Assembly (NCBI GenBank): GCA_964592775.1
Contig: CAZQFX010000062.1
Location: 1 to 16,104 of the forward strand
Origin: SURF-21 sp964592775
Lineage (GTDB): Bacteria > Actinomycetota > Geothermincolia > Geothermincolales > RBG-13-55-18
Length of the DNA: 16,104 nucleotides
Reading direction: 5' to 3'
Part shown: piece after piece, positions 6,577 through 13,953 of the stretch
How the letters are laid out: every line of letters begins with the position of its first letter
Position numbering within the stretch: position 1 is the stretch's first letter
Translations under genes and position numbers: made by a program
Notes under the pieces: model-generated
What the model was told of the DNA's origin: nothing
The model's input: the letters and a program-made list of their open reading frames with translations, nothing else
Database searches by the model: none

Positions 6577-9186
6577 TTGCGTTCGCGGTATGTGGTTCCC
6601 CTGCATGAACTGAGAGAGGCCGACCGGAGCTCCGTGGGCTCCAAGGCCTTGGGACTGGCGCGCCTGGCGCGGGCCGGCCTCCCGGTCCCGCGGGGTTACT
6701 GCATAACCTCCTCCGCATACCGCGGGCATATCGGGAACGGAGCCGGCGGCGAGGACACAAGCGCTCTTGCCGCGAGCATCCCCTATCTCTCCCCCGGCGA
6801 AAGGCGCGCCGCGTTGCGGGCCCTGCGACAAGGGGTCGTGGCGGCTCCCCTCGGGAACGAACTCGCGGGAGATATCGCGCGCATGTACCGGGAGCTGGGG
6901 GGCGGTCGTGTCGCGGTGCGTTCCTCGGCCACCGCCGAGGACCTGGCCCGCAGCTCCTTCGCAGGGCAATACGAGACTCTTCTCGATGTCGAGGGTGTGG
7001 ATATGTGCCTCCAGGCCGTGAAGGAATGCTGGGCTTCCATATGGACGGAGCGGGCTTACGAGTACCGGGAACGCAACGGCTTTGATCACTGCGGCGTGGA
7101 TATGGCGGTCATCGTGCAGGAGATGGTTGCGGCGGATGCCGCGGGCGTCATCTTCACCGCCGATCCCGTAACAGGCAGGGCCGACCGCATCACGATAGAG
7201 GCCGTACCGGGTCTTGGCGACGCCCTCGTTTCAGGAAGCGTGGCGCCCGACCGCTTGGTATTGACCAAGCGCGGCGTGAGGGTGATCGCCGCCACCCTCG
7301 GGGGCGGTGCCCGCGGCGGGTTCTGCATCGGCGAAAAGACGGCCGCGATACTGGCCCTTATGGCCATGCGGGCGGAATCGGCCTTAGGGTGTCCGCTGGA
7401 CGTGGAATGGGCAGCAGCAGGCGGGAGCGTGTTCCTGCTCCAGGCGAGGCCTGTAACCGCGCTGGGGCGCGAGAGAAGCTGGGAGGACCGCCAGGTATGG
7501 AGCAACGTGAATACGGGGGAGATCCTCCCCGACGTGGTCACTCCCGCGACCTGGTCGCTGGTTGCGCTCATCGTCTTCAAGGTGTTCGGGTCCATTTTCG
7601 GGAGGATAGGCCTCGATTTTGGGGACAACCCCATAGTGGGCCAGATCGCGGGACGCGCCTATTTCAACCTCAACACCATGACCGGCGTGATACGCTCCTT
7701 TCCGGGGATGCGCCACATGGACGTCGGCCAGGCGCTGGGAGGGGAACAGGGGAGCCTCGGCGGCGATGGCACGTCGCTGCGGGATGTGTCCATCCCGGAC
7801 GAAGATATACCCGGCCTCGATTTCGGCCTCGGCAAGGCCCTGGTCAGGTTGCCGTCGTTCCTGGCCTGGTTCCATTCCCTGTCTCTCGACAGGGGCCGGG
7901 CTTTTATTGCGGAAATGCGGGACAAGTTATCCGCCATGCAGCGGATCGATCCGGCGTCCATGGGGGACGAGGAGATCATCGCGACGATCGGGCGCGTCAT
8001 CCAGACGATGAGCGAGAGCGATGCCATCATCGGCGTCGCCGCCCGCGGCATGTACTATTTCATGACCCTGGACGGGTTGTGCAACACCTGGCTGAAGGAC
8101 TACCGCGGCATCTCGGCCAACCGCCTCTGCAGCGGCGTGGAGGGCATGCGCAGCGCCGACGCGGGGTACGAGCTGTGGAGGCTGGCGCTGGCGGCGGACG
8201 CGGACGAGGGTTTGAGGGAGGCCGTTCTTTCCGGCTCCTCCTTCGAGGCGCTGAGAGGGAAGTCGGCGGAGAGCGGGGCCGCGGCCGCGTTCCTCGCCCA
8301 GTGGGACCTCTTCATGTTCGAGCACGGCCATCACACGCGGGGGGAACTCGAACTGCGCAACAGGAGGTGGTCGGAGGACCCGGATTATATCCAGGGCATA
8401 CTGCGCGGTTACCTGCTGGGCATGGAGAGGGTCGACCCGCTGGCCAAGATGCGGGAGAACGAGACCGTGCGCCAGGAGTTGACCGCCCGCTGCAGGCGCC
8501 TGCTCGTGAATCCGCTCAAACGCCGCTTCTTCGACTACGTTCTCGTACAGGCCCAACAGGGCCTGGTCATGCGGGAGAACGTCAAGAGCGAGGCGGTAAG
8601 GGCCGTGGCCCTGGCCCGCGGCCTGCTCCTGGAGCTGGGAGGGAGGCTAGCCGCCCGCGGCGTCCTCGAAAATGGCGAAGACAGCTTCTTCCTCTACCTG
8701 GAGGAGCTGGAGACGCTCCTGACACGGCGGGATATATCCGATCTGCGCGGCGAGATCCGCCGGCGCCGCGACGAGTACGAGAGGAACATGGAGATAATCC
8801 CTCCCAAGGTGATCTACGGCAGCTTCGACCCGGACGACTTTATCGCGGACGAGATAGACGAGGACGTCGAGCTGATGGAGGGATTGGCGGTCTGTCCGGG
8901 CGTGGTCACCGGCCCGGCGCGGGTCATGCTGCGCTCGGACGAGGGCCACGTGCTTCCGGGCGAGATCATGGTGGCGCCCTTCACCGACCCGGGCTGGACG
9001 CCGCATTTCCTCACCGCCGCCGGCATAGTGATGGACCTCGGCGGGCTGCTCAGCCACGGCAGCATCGTGGCCCGCGAATACGGCATACCTACGGTGGTAA
9101 ACGTGGGTCCGGCCACGCGCATCATCAAGACCGGCCAGATGGTGCAGGTCGACGGCACCCGCGGCATCGTCCGCATCTTGCGCTGA
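6577..9186 (+). CDS. Rifampin-phosphotransferase-like dikinase (PEP synthase-related, no PEP barrel)
   Basis: This 869-residue protein has the domain order of rifampin phosphotransferase. First comes an ATP-grasp nucleotide domain (residues 1 to about 297: GSKALGLARL near 21, VRSSATAEDL at 114-123, FTADPVTG, LLQARPVTAL). A long helical middle domain opens with SNVNTGEILPDVVTPATW. A C-terminal phosphohistidine swivel domain has GGLLSHGSIVAREYGIP, with catalytic His827. PEP synthase and PPDK also carry a C-terminal PEP/pyruvate TIM barrel; here the chain ends after the swivel domain, as in the roughly 865-residue RPH family, where the middle domain binds the phosphate acceptor. ATP gamma/beta cleavage through His827 is expected from the family; the acceptor is unknown. 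The start is uncertain: TTG 6577 has GAGGA 11 bases upstream, and GTG 6592 is an alternative. It is convergent with the radical SAM gene and shares its terminator. Confidence 0.9.
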   Translation: MRSRYVVPLHELREADRSSVGSKALGLARLARAGLPVPRGYCITSSAYRGHIGNGAGGEDTSALAASIPYLSPGERRAALRALRQGVVAAPLGNELAGDIARMYRELGGGRVAVRSSATAEDLARSSFAGQYETLLDVEGVDMCLQAVKECWASIWTERAYEYRERNGFDHCGVDMAVIVQEMVAADAAGVIFTADPVTGRADRITIEAVPGLGDALVSGSVAPDRLVLTKRGVRVIAATLGGGARGGFCIGEKTAAILALMAMRAESALGCPLDVEWAAAGGSVFLLQARPVTALGRERSWEDRQVWSNVNTGEILPDVVTPATWSLVALIVFKVFGSIFGRIGLDFGDNPIVGQIAGRAYFNLNTMTGVIRSFPGMRHMDVGQALGGEQGSLGGDGTSLRDVSIPDEDIPGLDFGLGKALVRLPSFLAWFHSLSLDRGRAFIAEMRDKLSAMQRIDPASMGDEEIIATIGRVIQTMSESDAIIGVAARGMYYFMTLDGLCNTWLKDYRGISANRLCSGVEGMRSADAGYELWRLALAADADEGLREAVLSGSSFEALRGKSAESGAAAAFLAQWDLFMFEHGHHTRGELELRNRRWSEDPDYIQGILRGYLLGMERVDPLAKMRENETVRQELTARCRRLLVNPLKRRFFDYVLVQAQQGLVMRENVKSEAVRAVALARGLLLELGGRLAARGVLENGEDSFFLYLEELETLLTRRDISDLRGEIRRRRDEYERNMEIIPPKVIYGSFDPDDFIADEIDEDVELMEGLAVCPGVVTGPARVMLRSDEGHVLPGEIMVAPFTDPGWTPHFLTAAGIVMDLGGLLSHGSIVAREYGIPTVVNVGPATRIIKTGQMVQVDGTRGIVRILR

Positions 9187-9215
9187 CCGCCGCACCCGCA
9201 AGAACTTAACACCTC

Positions 9216-9227
9216 GGGGTCAGACCC
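9216..9227 (+). repeat. GGGGTCAGACCC motif
   Basis: GGGGTCAGACCC stands 29 bases after the dikinase stop. Related copies are GGGGTCAGACGC at 9302-9313, GTCAGACCC at 9348-9356 and, inverted, GGGCCTGACCCC at 13574-13585. All are in spacers or overlap a stop codon, suggesting a dispersed short repeat. Confidence 0.5.
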
Positions 9228-9302
9228 AAAAGGTGCAGTCTGCCGGATCGAACTGCGATCACCTCGCGCCGCGGTATCGAAGCGCTGTTGCAATAGCCTT
9301 TG

Positions 9303-9356
9303 GGGTCAGACGCAAAAAGCCGCACTTGGGAAAGTGCGGCTTTTTGCGTCAGACCC
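9303..9356. terminator. Bidirectional terminator between convergent genes
   Basis: Two 25-base arms (9303-9327 and 9332-9356) pair with a single mismatch around a GGGA loop. The core GCCGCACTT/AAGTGCGGC stem is flanked by AAAAA on the left and TTTTT on the right, so it can end transcription of the dikinase gene (+) and the radical SAM gene (-). The outer arms are GGGTCAGACGC and GCGTCAGACCC. The right arm reaches the last base of the radical SAM stop codon. Confidence 0.92.
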
Positions 9357-10813
9357 TAGTACTTCGTGGTCATGTACCATTCCCACGGCAGGCGGAGGAG
9401 CAGGCGTTCCCCCATCTTCCGTTTCCATGCGTAGGGGATGCGCTCGTTTGCCAGCACGAAGTCCAGCATGCGCTCGAGCGGCCTGGAGAGCGATGACGGT
9501 AGGGCGAATATCTCGTGGTAGAGCCAGGCCAGGGCGGTGAAGAACTCGCTCACCAGCTCCATCTGGTCCTCGCTGATGCCGTCCAAATTGAGGGCCGAAC
9601 GCCTCGTGAAGAGGGTATCGGTGTCGTCGGTGACGAAAAGGCCCTCCTCCTGGCAGGTATGGTACAGCTCCGTACCAGGGAAGGGATAGAACACGGTTAT
9701 CTGGGTTATACCCGGCTCGGCGCGCCCGTTGAGCTTGATGGTGTCCAACACCATGGAGAAGTCCTCCCGGGGAAAGCCCATCATGTTCAGAGACACCGTG
9801 CCGATGCCGTACTTGCGGCAGAGGCGGAAGGCCTCCAGGATACGCTCGTCGCTCATCTTGCGCCCGAGCACGTCCCTCCTCAGCCAGGGATTCCCGCTTT
9901 CGATGCCCATGCAGATGGTCTTGCAGCCCGCCTGCTTGAGCTTCTCTATCTTCTCCTCGTCCAGCAGGTCGACGCGTGAATTGCAGATGAAGGGCAGGTC
10001 GACACGGCGCGGATATTCGCGTACGAACTCCTCGAACCACTTGGGGCGCAGGGTGAGGATGTCATCGTCGAAGCGGACGTGATCTATCTCCTCCGCGCCG
10101 TCCGCCAGCCCCTCGATCTCGCTGAGCACGTTATCCACGCTGCGGAAGCGCACGTAGCGGTCCGCGTTGGGGTACACGCTCTTCTGGGCGTGGTTGGAGC
10201 AGTACCGGCAGTGGTAGGGGCAGCCGCGCGAGGCCATCACCGATATCCTCTCCAGCTGGTCCGGTGCCATGCGTTCCATGTCGAAGATGGAGCGGTCCGG
10301 GAAGGGCAGGCTGTCCAGGTCCTCCAGGAGGGGGCGCACGGGATTGGCGAAGTCCCTGCCGCGCCAGCGCCCGATGAGGCTGGCTATCCCGCTCACTTCG
10401 CCGCGCCCCTCCAGGGCCTCCGCCAGCTCCACCAGCACCGCTTCCCCCTCGCCCACGCAGACGAAGTCGATGCTCTCCTCCTCCAGGGTTCCCAGGGGAT
10501 CCAGGGTGGGGTGGACGCCGCCCACCACCACGGGCAAGCCAGTCTCCTCCTTGGCCCAGGTCGCCATCTGCCGCACCTTGGAAAACATGAGGCTGGTGGA
10601 GGAGAAAGCGACCAGGCCGGCGTCTTGAGCGGCGAGCCACCCCAGGAAGCTTTCGCGGTCCGTGGGATCAACCAGGTGCAGGTATGCGACCTCGTGCCAC
10701 GCTTCCTTGAGCGAAGAGGAGAGGTAACCGCTGCCCAGGTGCACCCTGCCCTGGGGCTCACCCTCGATGCAACCTGACTGGTAATAATCTGGATAGACGA
10801 GAGCTACGCGCAC
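9356..10813 (-). CDS. B12-binding-domain radical SAM protein
   Basis: This 485-residue protein has an N-terminal cobalamin-binding-type Rossmann domain (residues 1 to about 145: VALVYPDYY, LVAFSSTSLMF, VVVGGVHPTLDP, VCVGEGE). A radical SAM core follows with the CxxxCxxC cluster C198/C202/C205 in GCPYHCRYC, which holds the [4Fe-4S] cluster that cleaves S-adenosylmethionine. Later parts of the barrel include FDDDILTL, GIESGN and MMGFP. The C-terminal 100 residues are helical. The classic DxHxxG cobalamin motif is not seen, which is common in this superfamily, so the cobalamin may bind base-off without a His ligand or not at all. The substrate is unknown; relatives act on lipids, cofactors and natural products. 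The start is a GTG at 10813 with GGGAGGGAG about 11 bases upstream. It is transcribed alone. Confidence 0.93.
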   Translation of the reverse strand: MRVALVYPDYYQSGCIEGEPQGRVHLGSGYLSSSLKEAWHEVAYLHLVDPTDRESFLGWLAAQDAGLVAFSSTSLMFSKVRQMATWAKEETGLPVVVGGVHPTLDPLGTLEEESIDFVCVGEGEAVLVELAEALEGRGEVSGIASLIGRWRGRDFANPVRPLLEDLDSLPFPDRSIFDMERMAPDQLERISVMASRGCPYHCRYCSNHAQKSVYPNADRYVRFRSVDNVLSEIEGLADGAEEIDHVRFDDDILTLRPKWFEEFVREYPRRVDLPFICNSRVDLLDEEKIEKLKQAGCKTICMGIESGNPWLRRDVLGRKMSDERILEAFRLCRKYGIGTVSLNMMGFPREDFSMVLDTIKLNGRAEPGITQITVFYPFPGTELYHTCQEEGLFVTDDTDTLFTRRSALNLDGISEDQMELVSEFFTALAWLYHEIFALPSSLSRPLERMLDFVLANERIPYAWKRKMGERLLLRLPWEWYMTTKY

Positions 10814-10856
10814 GCCGCCTTCAACTCCCTCCCTTGTCTTTGCCTACGGCCCTTAC

Positions 10857-10885
10857 ATGATAGACGATATGAGCCATGCGGAAAA
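10857..10885 (-). promoter_or_regulatory. Possible promoter of the radical SAM gene
   Basis: On the minus strand TTTTCC (10885-10880) and TATCAT (10862-10857) are 17 bases apart, about 45 bases before the GTG start. The -35 match is weak. Confidence 0.3.
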
Positions 10886-10903
10886 ATCGATCTGTGGAAG
10901 ATA

Positions 10904-11128
10904 TCGAGTGAGGTCATGGAGCTGGCGGCCAGGATAGCCAGGCGATCGCCGGCCACCCCGGCCTCCACCAAGCGCATGCTTAACCGCTCCCGCCTGCTCG
11001 AGCTGCGGACGGTATTGAGCCTGGAGTCCTCCGTTCAGCCCATCTCGCTCCTCTCAGAGGAACACCGCGCCGCCATACAGAAGATCTTCGCCCGCTGGGA
11101 ACAATGCCTCGGCGCCCGCGAGAAATAG
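10904..11128 (+). pseudogene. Enoyl-CoA hydratase/isomerase C-terminal remnant
   Basis: The frame reads SSEVMELAARIARRSPATPA, then STKRML and a helix ending in LLSEEHRAAIQKIFARWE. This is the C-terminal helical segment of the crotonase superfamily: A-xx-IA-xx-SP-xx-xx-TK, then an E-x-x-x-Q helix and a (S/T)EDH-like turn. Intact crotonases are about 260 residues, and the N-terminal two thirds with the oxyanion hole are missing. An ATG occurs at 10916, but it has no ribosome site and the homology begins before it. The piece directly follows the upstream region of the divergent radical SAM gene. It is a relic of acyl-CoA metabolism rather than a working gene. Confidence 0.7.
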
Positions 11129-11434
11129 AACCATACTTGTTTTTCCAACCCGTGACCGATGAGATAGCGCTCCCTAAACGGGTTGATCCGGCATCGCTGA
11201 CACCGCGGGCCTCGGGCCGGGCCGAGCTCCGTGTGTGAATCGCGATGCCTTTTTGGGAAGAATATATGGGTACGGGCGGACTTCCCCGGAACAGCATGGC
11301 GGGGTTTGGGGTGCGACGCGGCGGTGGGCCCTGTTCGTATGCTATTATATGGTTTTTGATCGCCTCGCGCGGGGAAGCTGTTTTCGCGCGTGTGCGGTGC
11401 CGGATGTCGATATCATGGGGAGGTGCATGGAGAG
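11129..11434 (+). other. Non-coding spacer before the aldolase remnant
   Basis: I see no gene in this stretch of about 300 bases. It holds an AACCCGT...ACGGGTT inverted repeat (11147-11153 and 11178-11184), a GC-rich dyad near 11211-11226, and an AT-rich patch with TATGCT/TATTAT near 11338-11348 that could be the -10 of the former aldolase-phosphofructokinase promoter. The -35 is not clear. Confidence 0.35.
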
Positions 11435-11661
11435 ATGCCCTTCGTCACCAACGCCGAATTGCTCGGCCCGGCCGTTGCGGGACGGGCAGGATCAACATCG
11501 ACACCGAGGTGCGCGATGCCTTCGGCAAGGCGATGGCGGCTTTCGACATCGAGAACCCGCAACGGATCGATCCGAGGAAGATACTTACGCCGGCCAGGGA
11601 GGCCATGCGCGGGGTAGCGGCGCGCAAGATGCGCCTCTTCGGCTGCGCGGGCAGGGCATAG
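11435..11661 (+). pseudogene. Class II fructose-bisphosphate aldolase with internal deletion and frameshift
   Basis: Only the two ends of the gene remain. An ATG at 11435, with GGGGAGG upstream at 11417-11423, starts MPFVTNAELLGPAVAG, the usual aldolase N-terminus. At about 11485 the text jumps, in another frame, to GRINIDTEVRDAFGKAM, then ENPQRIDPRKILTPAREAM and a final FGCAGRA. This is the C-terminus of class II aldolases (INIDT at the substrate site, DPRK-x-L-xPAREAM, FGSAGKA). Family members are about 280-340 residues, so some 200-250 residues are gone, including the zinc ligands. The stop is 21 bases before the phosphofructokinase start, so the pair was probably a glycolytic operon. The upstream signals may still drive the downstream gene. 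Confidence 0.8.
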
Positions 11662-11682
11662 GCAGGAGAGGGGGAGTCACAG

Positions 11683-12708
11683 GTGAGAATCGCGCTCTTG
11701 ACGGGAGGCGGGGACAGCTCCGCCATCAACGCGGCCATCCGGGCCGTGGTACGCAAAGCCATCGCGGACGGCCACGAGGTCATCGGCATCAAGCGCGGCT
11801 GGAGCGGTCTCGTGTACGACGAGGTGGAGCCGCTCTTCATGGGCTCCGTCTCCGGCATCATCCAGCGCGGGGGCACCATCCTGGGCACCTCGCGCACAAA
11901 TCCCTTCAAGATCGAGAACGGCCGGGAAAATATCGTCGTCAACCTGCGAAAACACGGTATCGACGCAATAATCGCCATCGGGGGCGAGGACACCAACGGG
12001 GTGGCGCACCGCCTGGCGGAGTACGGTGTCAGATGTGTAGGGGTCCCGCAGACCATCGACAACGATCTTCCCGGCACCGACTACTCCATCGGTTTCGACA
12101 CCGCGGTATCGGTGGCCACGGACGCCCTCGACAAGCTGCACACCACGGCCTTTTCGCACCACCGCATCATGATCCTGGAGGTCATGGGGAGGGACACGGG
12201 ATGGATCGCCCTCATCTCGGGCATCGCCGGGGGCGCCGACACCATCCTCATCCCCGAGGTGCCCTTCACCGTCGAGGAGGTCGTTGGGCGCATCAACAAG
12301 AGGCACGGCATGAACAAGCACTTCTCCATCATCGTGGTCTCGGAGGGAGCGAAGCCAGCGGGCATGGAGGAGCAGTTCGTCCTGGACCAGAAGAAAGACC
12401 CCTTCGGCCACGTGCGCCTGGGAGGCGTGGGTGAATGGCTGGCGGCGGAGATAGAGGTGCGGACGGGATACGAGACACGCGTCACCCACCTGGGGCACCT
12501 GCAGAGAGGCGGGCCCCCCACCGTCTTCGACCGCGTCCTGGCCACCAGGCTGGGAGCGCATGCCGTGGACATGGTCGAGAAGGGCATTTTCAACCACATG
12601 GCATGCATGCGCGCCGGTGAGGTGGTGGCGGTGCCGTACGCAGAGGCGCTGGCGGAAACGAAGCAAGTCAATCTGGACCTCTACGAACTGGCCCAGCTCT
12701 TCTATTGA
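11683..12708 (+). CDS. 6-phosphofructokinase, probably PPi-dependent type with atypical donor pocket
   Basis: This 341-residue cytoplasmic enzyme phosphorylates fructose 6-phosphate in glycolysis. The core signature is complete: GGGD near 8-11, IIQRGGTILGTSR at 59-71, GGEDT at 100-104, TIDND at 124-128 with catalytic Asp126, MGRDTGW at 168-174 and GHLQRGG at 271-277. Asp103 (E. coli position 104, Gly in ATP enzymes) is the hallmark of pyrophosphate-dependent enzymes. The partner position 124, Lys in those enzymes and Gly in ATP enzymes, is Gln123 here. The N-terminal loop reads GGGDSSAIN, where relatives have GGD-x-PG-x-N. Phosphoryl donor choice is therefore uncertain. The start is a GTG at 11683 behind a purine-rich AGGAGAGGGGGAG. 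It lies 21 bases after the aldolase remnant and probably uses that gene's promoter. Confidence 0.95.
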   Translation: MRIALLTGGGDSSAINAAIRAVVRKAIADGHEVIGIKRGWSGLVYDEVEPLFMGSVSGIIQRGGTILGTSRTNPFKIENGRENIVVNLRKHGIDAIIAIGGEDTNGVAHRLAEYGVRCVGVPQTIDNDLPGTDYSIGFDTAVSVATDALDKLHTTAFSHHRIMILEVMGRDTGWIALISGIAGGADTILIPEVPFTVEEVVGRINKRHGMNKHFSIIVVSEGAKPAGMEEQFVLDQKKDPFGHVRLGGVGEWLAAEIEVRTGYETRVTHLGHLQRGGPPTVFDRVLATRLGAHAVDMVEKGIFNHMACMRAGEVVAVPYAEALAETKQVNLDLYELAQLFY

Positions 12709-12738
12709 AGCGTGTGCCCGGCGGGAAAACCATGTCCC

Positions 12739-12868
12739 TTACGTGATGTCGCCCAGCGGCGGCTCCCCGGCGGACACCAGGAGGAAGTCGCCCTCCGCGA
12801 TGCGATAGTCCATGTCGTCGGGCTTGAACCCATGCCTGGTGACAATGGACTGGAGCCGCGGGCCGCTT
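12739..12868 (-). pseudogene. C-terminal end of an unknown coding sequence
   Basis: On the minus strand a frame ending in TAA at 12741-12739 reads LQSIVTRHGFKPDDMDYRIA and EGDFLLVSAGEPPLGDIT. Its codons end almost always in G or C, as in the true genes of this window. No start with a ribosome site is visible: upstream it runs into a hairpin (12858-12878) and the leader of the next gene on the other strand. It could be the tail of a truncated gene or a short intact ORF with an unusual start. I do not recognise the family. Confidence 0.35.
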
Positions 12869-12878
12869 CGCAGCCCGC
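12858..12878 (+). repeat. Hairpin just before the ribosome binding site
   Basis: GCGGGC (12858-12863) and GCCCGC (12873-12878) pair, and three inner pairs close a three-base loop. It ends about 8 bases before the AAAGGAGG of the next gene. It has no T run. It may be a translation-affecting element or part of the fragment boundary. Confidence 0.45.
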
Positions 12879-12898
12879 ATGGACAAAGGAGGAGAGCC

Positions 12899-13570
12899 AT
12901 GACCCATTACGACCACCGCGAGGAGGAGTCCTGGAAGGACTTCCGCTTCAATTTCCCCTACGCCAAGGGGCTAAAGAGGCTACGCGAGGAAGTGCTCGCT
13001 AGAGCCGATTTCGACCCCAGTGTCCTGTGGGTATGGGGCAACATGCAGGCCATGGCAGTCATCCGTATCCTCAAGGCCTGCGAGCGCGTGTTCGGCGAGG
13101 AAGGGCAGCGGGTAGTCAACCAGGCCCTGCGCGAGGTGGGCCTGGATATCGGCCGCCAGATGATGGAGGACCTGGAGAGACCGGAGGGGATGAGCGAGGC
13201 GGAGATGGCGAGTTTCTTCGCCACCGTGGTCAACTGCATCGCCTATGCCTCACTGGAGGACCCCAGCATCGACTCCGGCGACAAGGCGAGTTTTCGTATC
13301 CTCTGGTGCCCGCACCAGGACTGCTACGCCGCCTTCGACTGCCGCGTGCAGCGCTACTTCGTGCAGGGGATGCTGGAGGCGGTGAGGGAGAAGGGGATGC
13401 TCGCCGACTGGCAGGTGCGCTTCACCCAGACCATCCCCGCCGGCGCCGAGACCTGCCGCTTCGAGCTGTGGCGCGCCCCCGACGAGGAGAGGTCGCAGTG
13501 GGAGAAATACAGCGAGCAGCTGGAAGCGAAGGCCTTGGAGATGGCCGCGCGGGAGAAAGAGGAAGCGTAA
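12899..13570 (+). CDS. L-2-amino-thiazoline-4-carboxylate hydrolase-like family protein
   Basis: This is a 223-residue soluble protein. The ATG at 12899 has AAAGGAGG 6 bases upstream, so I prefer it to the frame's earlier starts. Residues 1-100 are helical and acidic. The C-terminal half contains WCPHQDCYAAFDCRVQRYF, a helix, then DWQVRFTQTIPAGAETCRFE and LWR. The run of Cys residues ending in a (A/G)-x-x-x-C-x-F strand is the pattern of the ATC-hydrolase-like family, named for a step in bacterial L-cysteine synthesis from a thiazoline; most members have no tested activity. A cysteine-bearing ligand-binding or regulatory role is equally possible. The tail after residue 190 is a charged helix. 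The neighbours give no pathway clue. Confidence 0.6.
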   Translation: MTHYDHREEESWKDFRFNFPYAKGLKRLREEVLARADFDPSVLWVWGNMQAMAVIRILKACERVFGEEGQRVVNQALREVGLDIGRQMMEDLERPEGMSEAEMASFFATVVNCIAYASLEDPSIDSGDKASFRILWCPHQDCYAAFDCRVQRYFVQGMLEAVREKGMLADWQVRFTQTIPAGAETCRFELWRAPDEERSQWEKYSEQLEAKALEMAAREKEEA

Positions 13571-13573
13571 CTC

Positions 13574-13585
13574 CGGGCCTGACCC
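13574..13585 (-). repeat. Inverted GGGGTCAGGCCC motif
   Basis: The minus strand reads GGGGTCAGGCCC four bases after the preceding stop codon. It is one base from the GGGGTCAGACCC motif found at 9216-9227. Confidence 0.4.
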
Positions 13586-13702
13586 CAAGGCTTGAGCATA
13601 CGTTCTCTTCGATTCTCGGTCAGTCATCCTTGTCGCGCGGCCGCGACACCACGAAGGACGTAAATCTCACGAGACTGAGGGCACAACATATGGTATCGGA
13701 AA
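13586..13702. other. Spacer at the GC-rich to AT-rich boundary
   Basis: Base composition changes here from GC-rich to AT-rich. A TGTCGCG-CGGC-CGCGACA hairpin lies at 13631-13648. No gene is seen. Confidence 0.35.
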
Positions 13703-13894
13703 GTGAAGTGCTTAAAAGAAGTTGTACCGAAAAAGCCTCTGGTTCATAAAATTGAAGAGCGAAAACCATCAGAACAAAAGGTAAGCCTATTCACGCGCAT
13801 AAAGGACAAGAGGTTTTTTAAAACAACCGCCGCCATTATTATCTCGATAACGGTACTCTTATGTATCCTTATGTATCCTAGTGTCATGTCATAA
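13703..13894 (+). CDS. Small single-span membrane protein, 3' end replaced by IS630 insertion
   Basis: This AT-rich frame of 63 residues opens with a basic, Lys-rich soluble part (KEVVPKKPLVHKIEERKPSE) and ends in one membrane helix, TTAAIIISITVLLCILMYPS. The start is a GTG at 13703 without a good ribosome site, so the true start may differ. The last three codons come from the IS630 left end. If the element is removed and one TA kept, the frame reads MYPSTYRRYRG and stops at 15120-15122. The insertion thus swapped a basic tail of seven residues for VMS. Codon use is unlike the neighbouring host genes, pointing to acquired DNA. I do not recognise the family. Confidence 0.5.
   Translation: MKCLKEVVPKKPLVHKIEERKPSEQKVSLFTRIKDKRFFKTTAAIIISITVLLCILMYPSVMS
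13881..13891 (+). repeat. IS630 left terminal inverted repeat
   Basis: GTGTCATGTCA directly follows the TA at 13879-13880 and matches the right end at 9 of 11 bases. Confidence 0.8.
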
Positions 13895-13914
13895 GTGTAA
13901 TGTCGTACGTTTCA

Positions 13915-13923
13915 TGGTATACT
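13915..13923 (+). promoter_or_regulatory. Extended -10 promoter of the transposase
   Basis: TG-G-TATACT is an extended -10 sequence 31 bases before the transposase start. The -35 region is weak, as often with extended -10 promoters. Confidence 0.45.
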
Positions 13924-13953
13924 CTCTTCATAACCAACCAAGGAGGTTTGATT

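Noticed and set aside
7389..9209. 606-residue plus-strand frame within the dikinase gene
   Set aside because: Its Arg/Gly/Pro-rich low-complexity text is typical of an out-of-frame reading of high-GC coding DNA.
11235..12434. 399-residue frame overlapping the aldolase remnant and phosphofructokinase
   Set aside because: It is an out-of-frame reading, His/Arg/Gly-rich, with no recognisable domain.
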